Source: an uncultured Anaerolineales bacterium (GTDB taxonomy: Bacteria > Chloroflexota > Anaerolineae > Aggregatilineales > Aggregatilineaceae). Taken from it: DNA of 64,000 nucleotides. Below the pieces are notes generated by a model. It ran no database searches and was not told the origin of the DNA. It saw only the letters and a program-made list of their open reading frames with translations. The translations under genes were made by a program, and so were the position numbers. Of the stretch, positions 8,907-18,973 are shown one piece after another; the stretch's first letter is position 1, and the number at the start of each line of letters is the position of its first letter. The DNA is taken from assembly GCA_937135955.1 (NCBI GenBank), contig CAKZOB010000052.1:1-64000 (forward strand), read 5' to 3'.

Positions 8907-11387
8907 TCAGCGTGACAGTCGCCCGTGATAGACGATGCGCACATAGTCTATGTTATTGTACGCCAAACCGCCGGTCGAAGAGATACGTACATTGACCGCC
9001 CCCCCTGGCCCAGCGTAGCGATCGCCAGGGGTCAGGCGAACCATGGTCGCGTCCGGTGCAAATTCCAGCACCTGCCATTCCTGTGCTTCCCAGTCCCATA
9101 CTTCGACCAACAACGTGCCCTGCCCCTCGAAAAGCACGTCCACCGCCTGGACTTCGGCCAGCAAGAGGGGCGGCATAGGCCTGAACTGAAAGGCTGCCTG
9201 CGAGCCTTCGGGAATTTCGAACGAGTCAGGGGTGATAGAAGTCAGAGTGCGCGGGTCTTGTCTCTCCGCCACTGTCCAGGTCGTCAAGCCAGGTGGTATC
9301 TGCACCAGGGCGTCCGCCGCGCTCACACTCACCGGAATTTCCAGGATCAGCAGGGTCGTATCCTCGGCCTTCGGCGAATTGCCGGGCATTTCGATCTCGG
9401 CCAGCGGCCTGTCACTCCACGCAAAGATATAAGCTCCCATGCCCCGCCCCCCGCTGAGATCGTAGTCTACCGCCAGCGCGGCCAGCAGTCGGTAGCGGCG
9501 GCGGATTTCCTGCTCGTGGCGCGAGACTCCGCGCGCGGCGCAGGTGAAGCGCTCGCCCTGCATCACGTCGGTCAGAGTCAATGCCAGGCCGCGATAGTCA
9601 AAGCACCAGCCGGGCGTCTGTCGCGTGAACTGCCAGGACGGCCACAGATACAGGTTGCGCGACAGGGCGCTACCCAACGTCAGCGGGCCGGGGTCCTGCG
9701 GCCCGATGGCGAGATCGAAAGAGGTCGTCTGACCAGGGGCGAGATCGCCCAGATACCGCGCCTCGCCTTTGATCAGCAACACTGCGTCGCGCCACAGTGC
9801 GTCGGATTCGTTGGTCACGTGCCCCACCAGTCGCGGCGCATAGCCTCCGGCCAACGTCCAGTTCGCTTCTGCGGCGAAAGGCAACGCTGCGGCAAACCCT
9901 TCGGCAGCGAAACTGGCGATCGTGCCGGCGTCAATGGGCACAGAGGCAGCGCTGTAGCGCGTCCCCTCCTCCACTGTCACCGCCGTGCCCACGCCAGAAT
10001 CCGGCAATGGCCGCAGGGTGAAACCCCGCCCGGCGACCACGTCGTAGGCAGCCCGTCGCGGCGCTTGCACGCCGACCAGCGCAGTGACCTGCGCCTCGGC
10101 CTGGCCCATCCATTGGCGCACAACCGTCAGACGGCTGATCGTTGGCTCGTTGCCACGCAGGTTGAAACCGACCTGATAGGCCAGCACGCTGAAAAGCGCG
10201 ATCAGCACCGGCGTAGTGACCCAGGCCCACTCGCGCCGATTGAGCCAGCGCAGCACTGTGTAGTTCACCGGTCCGATCAGCACAATATAGGCGGCCAGGA
10301 AAACGCACAGTTGCACTAGGCCAGGCAACACACTGTGATATAGCGTCAGCGTACCCTGCCGGGCCGCAGTCCAGTCGCTGATGCCACGCCCCCAACTGGG
10401 CCGCTGCCCGCCTGCAGCTATCAGGGCGTACCAAAGCTGCGGCAGACCGTTCCAGGACCGCAACGGTTCAGCCTGCGGATCGGCGGCCAGAAAGTCTACC
10501 CAGCCAGCGCCGTAAGGCCAGCGCACCACCAGGGGCAGATCGTCCTGCGCTGCCAGGACGCTTGCGCCCGCCCTCAGCGCGACGCGGGTGACCACAGCCC
10601 GCTCGCGCAGCGGCTCGGCGGGCAGGCGCACGAAATCGGCCAGAGCGTCAAGTCCCTGGCGCACCACCGTCCCCTGCAGATCAACGGGCAGCAGGTGTGC
10701 GATCCCCGCTGTTGTGCGCTGCCAGGCGTCGCCGCCAACCACCAGCAGATGCCCTCCCGCCAGCACCCAGCGTTCGAGCGCCTGCACCTGTTCGACACTC
10801 AGCGCGCCGGTGTCTGCATCATGAATCAGCAGCACGTCCAGCCCGGCCAACGCCTGGACCAGCGGCGGCAGATGCGCTACCCGCCAGTTCACCTGATAGG
10901 CCGAGCCTACGCCAGGCACGCGGGCTGTGAGATCAACAGCTCCCAGCGGCGATTCGGTCACCACGGCCAGGAGCACGTCTTCGGGTTCGGCCATGCGCAG
11001 GGCGAACGAGCGCGATGCCATGATCCGTCCGTCCGCGTCCAGCACTTCCACCCGCAGATCGCGCGTGTACGGCTCCGGAGCAATGTATACAAAGACCTGC
11101 TTGCGCGCACCGCGCGGCAGATCGAGAGGAGTGCGGTAGTTCGTATTCTCGAACCCTCCGCTGCTGTCCGGACGCACGCGCAACGCGCCGGAGAAACTCT
11201 CGCCGGTATTGCTCACCGCAACGCGCACAGGCACCCATTGGCCCCGGCGGTAGACACCGCCGTAGCCCGCGCTGACCGACAGCTCAAGCGTCGTCTGGCG
11301 CGGCGGTGCCAGAGCCAGCAAGAAAGGGGCCGCCAACACGATGAGCAGAGAGAAAAAAGTCAGGCGGCGAGACACGGTGTCCCTCAT
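8907..11387 (-). CDS. Membrane protein with amidotransferase-like domain
   Basis: An 826-residue protein. The frame is open further upstream to 11846, but the ATG at 11387 overlaps the FHA gene stop (ATGA) and begins with a clear signal peptide (about residues 1-27). Next come an immunoglobulin-like beta region (30-130) and a class I glutamine-amidotransferase-like domain (about 136-330) with LDVLLIHDAD and WVLAGGHLLVVGGD. That domain lacks the nucleophile Cys. TM segments follow at about 353-375 and 389-408, then a long beta-rich extracytoplasmic C-terminus. The architecture recalls membrane proteins next to GldG/DUF4350-type exporters. Probably an extracellular partner of the downstream ABC-2 exporter; function not established. 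Confidence 0.8.
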   Translation of the reverse strand: MRDTVSRRLTFFSLLIVLAAPFLLALAPPRQTTLELSVSAGYGGVYRRGQWVPVRVAVSNTGESFSGALRVRPDSSGGFENTNYRTPLDLPRGARKQVFVYIAPEPYTRDLRVEVLDADGRIMASRSFALRMAEPEDVLLAVVTESPLGAVDLTARVPGVGSAYQVNWRVAHLPPLVQALAGLDVLLIHDADTGALSVEQVQALERWVLAGGHLLVVGGDAWQRTTAGIAHLLPVDLQGTVVRQGLDALADFVRLPAEPLRERAVVTRVALRAGASVLAAQDDLPLVVRWPYGAGWVDFLAADPQAEPLRSWNGLPQLWYALIAAGGQRPSWGRGISDWTAARQGTLTLYHSVLPGLVQLCVFLAAYIVLIGPVNYTVLRWLNRREWAWVTTPVLIALFSVLAYQVGFNLRGNEPTISRLTVVRQWMGQAEAQVTALVGVQAPRRAAYDVVAGRGFTLRPLPDSGVGTAVTVEEGTRYSAASVPIDAGTIASFAAEGFAAALPFAAEANWTLAGGYAPRLVGHVTNESDALWRDAVLLIKGEARYLGDLAPGQTTSFDLAIGPQDPGPLTLGSALSRNLYLWPSWQFTRQTPGWCFDYRGLALTLTDVMQGERFTCAARGVSRHEQEIRRRYRLLAALAVDYDLSGGRGMGAYIFAWSDRPLAEIEMPGNSPKAEDTTLLILEIPVSVSAADALVQIPPGLTTWTVAERQDPRTLTSITPDSFEIPEGSQAAFQFRPMPPLLLAEVQAVDVLFEGQGTLLVEVWDWEAQEWQVLEFAPDATMVRLTPGDRYAGPGGAVNVRISSTGGLAYNNIDYVRIVYHGRLSR

Positions 11388-13447
11388 GAGCCAGGTATAG
11401 GAGTGGAAGTCGGAGTACTGGCGGGCGCGCGTGCGGTTGGAAAAGCTGTAGCCGTCGGGAAAGGCGTTGGCGAGACCGGCGCAGGAGTGGGAGTGAGCGT
11501 GGCCGGTGGCGGCGGATAGGCGGTGGTCACCACCAGCCGCTGCGGATCGAAGTTGGTGCATACGAAATCGGCCAGCAGCACCCAGCCTAACTGCGCCTCC
11601 ACTCCGATCGGCACCTGCAGCCACGCGCCCGATGGATCGCGGGCGACCGGTGAGTACGAAAGCGTACCCGCAGCCACGCCGATCGGCGGTTGTGGCGGCA
11701 GGAGAGCCGAATAGCTCTCGCCGGGGCCACTGCGCACCACCGTTTGGCGCGCGCTCAACTCGCAGACCGGGTAGACGATGGGCACTTTCTGCACGATGCT
11801 TGTAACCAGCCCGTCGAACCCCTCCGCATAGAGCGTCACCAGCCATTCCGCCTGATCGCTGCCCGGCACGACCGTCACGCGCTGCTGCCCGGTCAGCGGC
11901 ATGGGCGAGACCAGTAGATCGCCCCTGCGGTCGGAACCCGTGACACGGATGTGGTAGCCGCCCTGATAGGGGCGTGCTCCGCGCACCTCCCAGGTGATTT
12001 GCACTTCCTGCGACACATTGCGCACCAGTTCTGCCCCGCCCAACACCTCCACCGACAGCGCCACTGCTGGACGTACACTGACGGTGAGACTCTGCGCGGC
12101 AACCTGCTCGCCGCCCTGCGCTTCCAGCGTGATGGTGTAGCGTCCGCTCTCGTCAAAGGACATGGCGTGAGTGACCGCGTCGGCGGGGACGCTCACGACC
12201 TGCTCGCCGCCCCCGTGAGACACGCGCAAGGCCAGGCCACTGGCATCCTCCACTGCCCAGGAGAGCGTGACCACCTCGCCGACCACTACCTCATCGGGCG
12301 CAGCGGTGAAAACAGAGATGGCGGGTGGACGCGCCGGAGTCGCTTCCTCGCCGCCGAGCAACCACAATCCCAGAGCGGAGATGGCGAGCAGTCCCAGCCC
12401 CACCAGGGGGATCAGCAACAGCGGTAGCCAGGCGGGTAACAATCCCCGCTCGGCCACCATGCCCGGCACCGCAGCAACGAAGCCAGAAGGGTCGTGCGAA
12501 CGCGCGATCACGAAGAACTCTCGCTGCACCAAGCCGCCCCACAGCCGCCGATGACGTGGATAGACCTCGCCCTTCACCGCCTGCCGCTCGCCCGGCCCCA
12601 GTTGTAAGCGCTGCACAGCCAACTGAACGTGCAACGTGCTGGCCGGGTCTACTGCACCCAGATCGAGCGTCAGCGGTGTGTTGCCCTGGTTGTGCAGATA
12701 GACCTTGAACGGCTCCCCGAAGACCACGTGTTCATCATCCAGAGCCATCCCGAAACCGCTATAGGGCAAGACGGACAGGACGGCGGGCACGTCAATGGTC
12801 TCGGCGGGTTTCGACCTGGCGCGCGCACGCACCACAAAGGGATAGTCGCCGGGGCGGGTTTCGCTCCGCCGCAATGGTTTAAAGCTGAGCACTGCCTGGC
12901 CCGCTTCCCCCGGATCGAGCATTAGCTCCACCCGATCAATGCGTACCCACCCTTTGGGCAGACCGTCAATCTCCAGGAAGTAGTGATCCGGCTCTTCGCC
13001 CGTGTTCTCGACCGTGAGCACCGCCTGCGCGTGTGCCCCCGGCGCGACCGCCATATCCGGGCCGGTCAGCTCGGCGCGAAACGTGGCCCGGCTGAGCACC
13101 ACGCGCTGTGTAGTTTCTTCCGACACCATCAGTTCGGTCGCGGAGGACGGGGGGTGGTAGATCAGGCGGATGTCGCCGATCTGAATTTCCTCACCACCGC
13201 GCAGCAGGTATGGCTCATGCGGAGGCAACCGCACCCCGTCCACATAGGTGCCGTTCGCCGACTCCAGGTCTTCAAGCTGCGCCTGATATTCGTTGAAGCT
13301 GAATTTGATGTGATAGCGAGAGACCGACGTGGTGTCGAGCACGATGTCATTGCCCGTGGAACGCCCCACTGCCACCGCCGCTTTGTTCACGCGGTAGCTT
13401 TCCACCGGACCATCTGGCCAGTAGACATCGACTCTGCCATAGAACAT
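11384..13447 (-). CDS. FHA-domain membrane protein with SH3-like domain
   Basis: A 687-residue protein from the ATG at 13447, which has GAAGGG upstream; a GTG at 13465 is possible but has no ribosome-binding site. The N-terminal FHA domain (about 1-100) has the GR..N, S-R-H and NGT signature positions (G28-R29, S43-R44-H46, N65-G66-T67), so it should bind phosphothreonine peptides in the cytosol. Immunoglobulin-like beta regions come next, then one TM segment (about 335-360), two PKD-like domains and an SH3-like module (about 575-640) outside. A Thr/Pro-rich tail ends the protein. It is the first gene of the long minus-strand cluster. It could sense Ser/Thr kinase signalling and relay it to the exporters (inference). 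Confidence 0.85.
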   Translation of the reverse strand: MFYGRVDVYWPDGPVESYRVNKAAVAVGRSTGNDIVLDTTSVSRYHIKFSFNEYQAQLEDLESANGTYVDGVRLPPHEPYLLRGGEEIQIGDIRLIYHPPSSATELMVSEETTQRVVLSRATFRAELTGPDMAVAPGAHAQAVLTVENTGEEPDHYFLEIDGLPKGWVRIDRVELMLDPGEAGQAVLSFKPLRRSETRPGDYPFVVRARARSKPAETIDVPAVLSVLPYSGFGMALDDEHVVFGEPFKVYLHNQGNTPLTLDLGAVDPASTLHVQLAVQRLQLGPGERQAVKGEVYPRHRRLWGGLVQREFFVIARSHDPSGFVAAVPGMVAERGLLPAWLPLLLIPLVGLGLLAISALGLWLLGGEEATPARPPAISVFTAAPDEVVVGEVVTLSWAVEDASGLALRVSHGGGEQVVSVPADAVTHAMSFDESGRYTITLEAQGGEQVAAQSLTVSVRPAVALSVEVLGGAELVRNVSQEVQITWEVRGARPYQGGYHIRVTGSDRRGDLLVSPMPLTGQQRVTVVPGSDQAEWLVTLYAEGFDGLVTSIVQKVPIVYPVCELSARQTVVRSGPGESYSALLPPQPPIGVAAGTLSYSPVARDPSGAWLQVPIGVEAQLGWVLLADFVCTNFDPQRLVVTTAYPPPPATLTPTPAPVSPTPFPTATAFPTARAPASTPTSTPIPGS

Positions 13448-13507
13448 CGTCGCAGGCCCTTCCACGCATTGACGAATGCCAGCGTTTCCCCTTCACCGCC
13501 TGTCTCA

Positions 13508-13535
13508 ATTGTAACGACCCGCCTCGAAACGACAA
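13508..13535 (-). promoter_or_regulatory. Putative sigma-70-type promoter of FHA/ABC/MoxR cluster
   Basis: On the minus strand TTGTCG (13530-13535) is followed after 16 bp by TACAAT (13508-13513). It lies about 45 bp upstream of the FHA-gene start, and the cluster downstream has only short gaps. Confidence 0.5.
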
Positions 13536-13618
13536 CCTACGCCCGCCATGCGTATGCAGTCCGCCACAGACGCGCCAGGTAGCGGCCCCTTTGGCGATGC
13601 GTGAAAATTTTCCTGTTA

Positions 13619-13647
13619 TTTACTTTATGTCAAAAATCTCATATACT
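13619..13647 (+). promoter_or_regulatory. Putative promoter of 718-residue protein
   Basis: TTTACT (13619-13624), a 17-bp spacer and TATACT (13642-13647) lie in an island that is strikingly AT-rich (13600-13690) compared with the rest of the window. The start codon of the downstream gene is at 13720, leaving a leader of about 65 bases with an AAGG ribosome-binding site. Confidence 0.6.
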
Positions 13648-13719
13648 TTACTTTATTCATAAACTTAGAACTGCTCTGTATTACAAACAATCGTCCGCGA
13701 TGAGCAGAAAGGCTAAACC

Positions 13720-15876
13720 ATGGCTATCACTATGCAGGGCAACTGGACCGTCAGCGTCAAGAGCAAGACAGCGGCTTTTCAGCAACGCTTCGTCATCCAG
13801 GGGAGCGACAGCGCCGACGGCGTGTATGCCGGCGATGTATCTACCCCGCCGGTGCACGTCACCGGCGCGCAGTGGACGATTGCCATCGAACACCTGCCCA
13901 CCGGCAAGGGGGCGACCTGGAAACCGTCCGCCGAACGCCTGGGCACGCCCTCCGCCATGGGCGGACAGATCGTCTTCGATATTCTGTCCAACGACACCGG
14001 AGCCGATCAGGACTACGACGACCTGATACTGACCTGTTCGATGGCGCAGTCTCCCACGGACTATGTGGTCTATGGACGGGTGCGCAGCTATGCGGGCCTG
14101 TGCCGGGCCAACCCGTGCTTTCCCTTCTACTTTGTCATTGACACGCCCCTGCAACTTGCAGAACTACTGAAACATCCCACCCTGCGCGAGACGCTGGAGC
14201 AGTTGTACGGCGATCGCATCCGGCAGTTCGAGAGACGCATACCCTTCCCGCCCATCCCGGAACCTGACCCACCTCCCTTCCGCCCCATGATGGTGCCGCT
14301 GCGCAGCGCGCCCCCCGAAGAAGCAGGCGTGAGTCAGGCTGCACCAGAGATGTCGGTTGTGGCTCGGTCGTCCCGTCCTCCCCTGGGCACAGCCGTCTTC
14401 AACAACGAACTGTCATATGTGCGCGACTTCGCCCGCTTCAAAGATGCCTTCAAGTTCTACTGCGAAGTGAAGAATCAGCCGGGCTTGCTGCTGCGCTTCG
14501 TCGAGTATGACCGCACCGAAGACGAACTGGCGGGCGGGCCATACACGGGCACGGGCGACCGTCAGACGCTGGGCCTGACCGTCACCGATGAGCGGGGCAA
14601 CTATCTATGCCGTTTCACGCAGACGCTGCCCGATATCGCTGCCGAAACCGAGGATGTCGTCTCTGGCGGGGCACCGCTCGCCACCCAACTGCGCCCCGAC
14701 TTGCTGGTGCAGGTCGTCAGTGGGACGGGCGGTACCGCGGGCGTGTTGTTCGAGACAGGGCTTTTCAGCGACATCCCCAACTTCAAGCGCATCAACCTGT
14801 GTCTGCCGGAAAGTGTCATCAACCCCGGCCCGACAGCCTGCCAGGGCGGACGCGCCATTCAGTCCATCGGCAACATCTGGGTGATCTCCGGACTGGGCAA
14901 CACCCTGGATGCCCAGGGCCGCATCACTGCCACTAACTCGCTTGGCCCGCAGCTCACGCGCGGCGCGTGGGCTGGGCGGCTGCATCTGTTCGCCTGCTTC
15001 ACCGACGCCAAGCCCGCTGTGGCCTATTACACCATCCGCTTCCGCCGACCGGGCGGAGGTTGGGCCTTCGTGCAGGAATACCACGAGCACCCCAAGATTT
15101 CCGACATCGGCTCCAGCCCCGACTACACCGGCACCAAGGTAGGGCCTTTCACCACTGTGCCGCTGAAGGTTGATGGCGGCCCGCCGCAGACGGTGCCCTA
15201 CTACCTCAACATCGAATCCGATCCCGGTTGGGTGCTCACACACCGCACTCTCAAGGTTCGCCTCAGCAGTTCCTACTACGAGAATCTGCTCTATCTGCCA
15301 GAACAGGACCCACGCACAGTGGAATTCTGGATCGAGGGCTACGACAGCACCGGCAAGAAAGTGCCCGGAGCCGACGACAAGATCAAGCTCTACCTCGACA
15401 ACCGCCCCATCACCGGCGACATCGCCAGCATCGCCATGGGTGGCGTCGCGCCGGGTGAATGCGGCCTGTTCGACCTGCCCACCCCCAACGCCACGCTGAC
15501 GGTACGCTTTCGGGTGCATCAGCCGGGTGGTTTCGTCAATTCCTACAACCTCAGTGTCCTGCGTGGATCGGCCACACCTGTCGCTGTGCAGGACGTCGTC
15601 GCGCCACCACAGCCGCTCAGCCTGGTCTACGACGAGCCGACACATGGCAACACTTTCTTCGGCACCGCTAACGCCGTTGGCCCAGACCTGGACAACTACG
15701 TGGTGGCCGAGTTACAGGCAGTAGCCGGAGCGTGGCTGCCAGGAGGCAAGAATTTCTGCGCCTTCGCCTTCGAGATTCACGCTGCGCCGCGCACCACCAA
15801 TGGCTATGGCGTCTTCGGCGGCTACCGGCTGGATACCGAATTAATCGGCATCAGCTACAACCCGCCGACACCCTAA
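13720..15876 (+). CDS. Unknown 718-residue beta-rich protein
   Basis: No family recognised. The N-terminus (MAITMQGNWTVSVKSK) has no signal peptide and there are no membrane segments. The composition is beta-rich, with a DQDYDDLILTC stretch near residue 100 that resembles calcium-binding acidic loops. A Pro-rich linker (about 180-210, PFPPIPEPDPPPFRP) precedes a region around 240-330 that could be a transthyretin-like fold. Cys residues are scattered. It has its own AT-rich promoter and a terminator, so it is a single-gene unit. It may be exported by a non-Sec route or act in the cytosol as a large binding protein; both are guesses. The ATG at 13720 has AAGG seven bases upstream. Confidence 0.8.
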   Translation: MAITMQGNWTVSVKSKTAAFQQRFVIQGSDSADGVYAGDVSTPPVHVTGAQWTIAIEHLPTGKGATWKPSAERLGTPSAMGGQIVFDILSNDTGADQDYDDLILTCSMAQSPTDYVVYGRVRSYAGLCRANPCFPFYFVIDTPLQLAELLKHPTLRETLEQLYGDRIRQFERRIPFPPIPEPDPPPFRPMMVPLRSAPPEEAGVSQAAPEMSVVARSSRPPLGTAVFNNELSYVRDFARFKDAFKFYCEVKNQPGLLLRFVEYDRTEDELAGGPYTGTGDRQTLGLTVTDERGNYLCRFTQTLPDIAAETEDVVSGGAPLATQLRPDLLVQVVSGTGGTAGVLFETGLFSDIPNFKRINLCLPESVINPGPTACQGGRAIQSIGNIWVISGLGNTLDAQGRITATNSLGPQLTRGAWAGRLHLFACFTDAKPAVAYYTIRFRRPGGGWAFVQEYHEHPKISDIGSSPDYTGTKVGPFTTVPLKVDGGPPQTVPYYLNIESDPGWVLTHRTLKVRLSSSYYENLLYLPEQDPRTVEFWIEGYDSTGKKVPGADDKIKLYLDNRPITGDIASIAMGGVAPGECGLFDLPTPNATLTVRFRVHQPGGFVNSYNLSVLRGSATPVAVQDVVAPPQPLSLVYDEPTHGNTFFGTANAVGPDLDNYVVAELQAVAGAWLPGGKNFCAFAFEIHAAPRTTNGYGVFGGYRLDTELIGISYNPPTP

Positions 15877-15907
15877 CCTGCGCCCGTATTCAGTACCGAA
15901 ACAGCGA

Positions 15908-15940
15908 ACAGCCTGAGCCGAGATGGCCCAGGCTGTTTTG
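15908..15940 (+). terminator. Rho-independent terminator
   Basis: ACAGCCTG (15908-15915) pairs with CAGGCTGT (15929-15936), extended by inner GCC/GGC, followed by TTTTG. It ends the single-gene unit at 13720-15876. Confidence 0.8.
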
Positions 15941-15989
15941 TGATTTTCAGGAACGTGAAAGCCGTGGCAGCCGATGAGCACAGCCCGAC

Positions 15990-17210
15990 TTAATCGAAGC
16001 GGATACGCGGGTCGAGCCAGGTGTACATGATGTCTACCAGGATGTTGCCAATGATCAGGAACACCGAGTACAGGATCGAGACGCCCATGATCATGGTGTA
16101 GTCGCGCGCCTGCACGCTGTCCACGAACACCTTGCCCAGGCCGGGAATCACGAAGATCAGTTCGACGACGAACGTGCCCGTCAGCACTGCCGCCAGCAGC
16201 GGGCCGAGGATCGTCACTACGGGGATCAGCGCGTTCTTGAGCGCGTGCACGTAGATGACAACGCGCTCGCGCAACCCTTTGGCGCGCGCCGTGCGCACGT
16301 AGTCCTCGTGCAACACCTGCAGCAGGCTGGCGCGCGTCAGGCGGGCGATGGTGGCACTCATGCCCGTCGCCAGGGTGAGCACTGGCAGCGCCAGAATTTG
16401 CAGGTAGTACAGCGATAGTTCTGGCCCTTCTCGCCATTGATTCTGCTGATCGGCCACCGGCACCCATCCCAGCTCTACGGCGAAGATGATGATCAGCACC
16501 GGTGCCAGCACAATGGCCGGTGTGGCTTGCCCCACGATGGCGAAGAACATCGCCACATAGTCCACGATAGTGTTGTGATAGACCGCCGCCAACACCCCCA
16601 ACGGGATGCCCAGCATGAAGCCCAGGATCACCGCGAAGATGCCCACCTGCATGGAGACCGGCAGCCGCGTGGCGATCTCGTCGCTCACGCGCACGTTCTG
16701 GTCACGCAGAGCCTTGTTCAGCGACGGGCCGAAGTCCAGCTTCAACACGCCCCACAGGTAGTTCCAGAACTGCGAGTCGAGCAGGTCAATGCGCCACACT
16801 TCGCGCTGCACCGTCTGCGCCCCGCCCTCTTTACTACCGCCTATGGTCACCGTCTCGGTGCGCTTGGTGATGATCTTCCAGTCATCGCCATCGGGGAAGT
16901 AGCCATCGTTCCAGGTATTGAAGAGCACCGGCTTGTGCAGCCCGTATTTCTCTTCAAGCTGACGCACCAGGTATTCGGGCACCTTGCGGTTTTCGCCACT
17001 GTAATTGAAGGGGCCGCCCGGCAAGAGGTGCGACAGGGTGAACGTCACCAGGATGATGGCGAACAGCACCGGAATCGCTGCCAGGAAGCGCCGGATGAGG
17101 AACTTGATCATACCGGGGCCACCCAACAGGCGCACGATCCGCTCCACAATGCCCATGAAAATACGGGCTGGGATGCTTCTTTGAGTCCCTTCGAGAGTTG
17201 TCTCGGCCAT
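15990..17210 (-). CDS. Oligopeptide-type ABC permease (OppB/DppB family)
   Basis: A 406-residue permease. The ATG at 17210 has AAGGA eight bases upstream; an in-frame ATG at 17228 lacks a good site. TM1 (IKFLIRRFLAAIPVLFAIIL...) is followed by HLLPGGPF, as in OppB. The binding-protein-dependent transport domain spans the C-terminal about 220 residues, with the EAA loop ARAKGLRERVVIYVHALKNA. Odd: the extracytoplasmic loop after TM1 is about 130 residues, well beyond the usual OppB loop, and makes the protein about 80-100 residues longer than typical. It is the last gene of the operon that starts at 22222 and pairs with the OppC-like permease at 18974. Confidence 0.9.
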   Translation of the reverse strand: MAETTLEGTQRSIPARIFMGIVERIVRLLGGPGMIKFLIRRFLAAIPVLFAIILVTFTLSHLLPGGPFNYSGENRKVPEYLVRQLEEKYGLHKPVLFNTWNDGYFPDGDDWKIITKRTETVTIGGSKEGGAQTVQREVWRIDLLDSQFWNYLWGVLKLDFGPSLNKALRDQNVRVSDEIATRLPVSMQVGIFAVILGFMLGIPLGVLAAVYHNTIVDYVAMFFAIVGQATPAIVLAPVLIIIFAVELGWVPVADQQNQWREGPELSLYYLQILALPVLTLATGMSATIARLTRASLLQVLHEDYVRTARAKGLRERVVIYVHALKNALIPVVTILGPLLAAVLTGTFVVELIFVIPGLGKVFVDSVQARDYTMIMGVSILYSVFLIIGNILVDIMYTWLDPRIRFD

Positions 17211-17248
17211 TTCAACCGTCCTTGTCATCCTCGGTCAGGGGGCCGCCC

Positions 17249-18940
17249 CTATTCAGGCGCAGCTTCCAGGTCGCGCACCGACACCACGCCGGTGATAAGG
17301 GTCGGCTCGCCCGACTGGTAGACGATCTCTCGGCGGGGCGCTTCGCCTTGCCATTCCGCGACCTGCCCCTGGCAAGACACCTCATAGTAGAAGTTGTACT
17401 TGCTGCTGGTGCGGGCCTGTTCAGCCACTACCCCGACGATATCCATGCCCTGCTCCAGCGGGCAGCGACCGACAAACTCGGTGTACTGACCAATCGAAGC
17501 CGCGCCAGTGAGATTGGCCGGTATGCGTCCCCACTTGGTGCCGTCATCATCGGTCATGATCGCCTTGCTGCTGCTCTTGAAAACAACATGCTGCCCGATA
17601 GTGAAGGGCACCGGCCCTTCCAGGTAATCCTGGCTTGTCCACCCTTGCCGCAGCTCCGTAGCGGTGCACACAGTCTCGCCATCTTCGTTGACTTCCGTCG
17701 CCACGCATTCGGAGCACTCGATGCGGTAGTAGACCTGATCAGTAGCCGCCGCGAATTCCAGCAGCCGCGCGACCGTGTTGCTTTCGCAACGCCCCACCAC
17801 ATTGGCTTCTTCGCCTTGCGGAATGGCCGGGCCAGGCTCATCTGCCAGCAACAGCGGCGGGGTGTACTCCACTACGCGACGCTGCGCTTCATCTACCAGC
17901 TCGGTAGTGGCCTCTTCTTCGGCAGTGGTAGCTTCTTCTTCGGCAGGGGTCTCGCCCGCATACTCTGCCATGATCGAGGCTAACTGATCTTCGAAGACCA
18001 GTACCGGCGGCACCACAATGACAGCCAGTTGATCCACCTCATAGCGCAGCGGGCCGACGAAGCGGCTGTCGTCCACCCAGCCCTCAACGTCACCGCAGGC
18101 CATCTTGTAGTAAGCCACGCCGTTGACAACCTCGGTCTCTTTGGCTTCCAGGATCGCACCAGGGCGGCACTCTCCCGTTACAGCGGTTTCCGCCACCACT
18201 GGCCCCGGCTCGCTGGCCATAACGAAAGTGTCGCCACCCGCCGGATCCGGCAGAGCAATAGCCCGCTCGCCGATGTTGATCTCGATCGGGCCAAACAGAC
18301 TTTCGCTAGTCACCCAGCCTTTGACCGGGCCAGCCGGAGTAGGACAGTCAATCTGATAGAACGGCTCAGGGGAGCCGTCTCCGTCCGCATCCGCCGAGGC
18401 TACCTGCAACACGGTCACGATCGTCTCCGGCTTGCACATCTGCAATGGGTTGGGAGGCATGGGACGGAAACGGTCGTCGTACATTTCCACCGCCTGCGCA
18501 CCAGGGGTAGCCTGAGCAATGCCCAGGTCTTCGCGGAGGAATTCCAGCGGACCGATCAGACGACTCTCTGCCGCCCAGCCCACAGATCCGCTGCAGTTGA
18601 TCAGATAGTAGTTCTGCCCATCGGCTCCAACGCCCGCGTAGAGCACTTTGGCCGTAGAATCACCCAGGCACGATAGCTTGGAGTTCATGGCGTTGGGCAG
18701 AAGCGGTTCAGGGTAAATCGTCAGGGCGAAGGTGGGACGGCCCGGCTCCAGCGGCACCAATACGTTGTCCAGCACCTGCAGCTTGCCCCCCACGACAGTG
18801 GGCAACGCCGTCGGAGTATAGTAGGGCGTCAGTTCAAAGACCCCAGGAATCTGCCCGGAGTAGCAGGCCAGGCTGGCCAGCATCAGGCTGATCCCCACCA
18901 GCAGCAACGCCCCTACTGCGCGCGTATATGATTTCGTCAC
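17249..18940 (-). CDS. Lipoprotein with SH3-like repeats
   Basis: A 563-residue lipoprotein with start GTG 18940 (GAGGAG upstream). The signal ends in a lipobox (MLASLA-C, Cys about 27), followed by a Thr/Pro-containing stretch. The mature protein has about five similar units, each of the form Y-x-[IVM]-x-C ... GW-x-x-[ES]-x-[LF]-x-GP. Examples are YLINCSGSVGWAAESRLIGP, YKMACGDVEGWVDDSRFVGP and YRIECSECVATEV. This looks like bacterial SH3-type repeats with paired Cys. It lies between the two permease genes of an Opp-type operon that has no substrate-binding protein. It may take the place of, or assist, that component (inference). It is not an SBP_bac_5 protein. Confidence 0.82.
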   Translation of the reverse strand: MTKSYTRAVGALLLVGISLMLASLACYSGQIPGVFELTPYYTPTALPTVVGGKLQVLDNVLVPLEPGRPTFALTIYPEPLLPNAMNSKLSCLGDSTAKVLYAGVGADGQNYYLINCSGSVGWAAESRLIGPLEFLREDLGIAQATPGAQAVEMYDDRFRPMPPNPLQMCKPETIVTVLQVASADADGDGSPEPFYQIDCPTPAGPVKGWVTSESLFGPIEINIGERAIALPDPAGGDTFVMASEPGPVVAETAVTGECRPGAILEAKETEVVNGVAYYKMACGDVEGWVDDSRFVGPLRYEVDQLAVIVVPPVLVFEDQLASIMAEYAGETPAEEEATTAEEEATTELVDEAQRRVVEYTPPLLLADEPGPAIPQGEEANVVGRCESNTVARLLEFAAATDQVYYRIECSECVATEVNEDGETVCTATELRQGWTSQDYLEGPVPFTIGQHVVFKSSSKAIMTDDDGTKWGRIPANLTGAASIGQYTEFVGRCPLEQGMDIVGVVAEQARTSSKYNFYYEVSCQGQVAEWQGEAPRREIVYQSGEPTLITGVVSVRDLEAAPE

Positions 18941-18973
18941 GTCACTTCATCTCCTCAGTCACGCCACCCGGCG

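Noticed and set aside
11388-11846. 153-codon upstream extension of the amidotransferase-like gene
   Set aside because: It lies inside the FHA gene in another frame, and the real start has a signal peptide and ATGA overlap.
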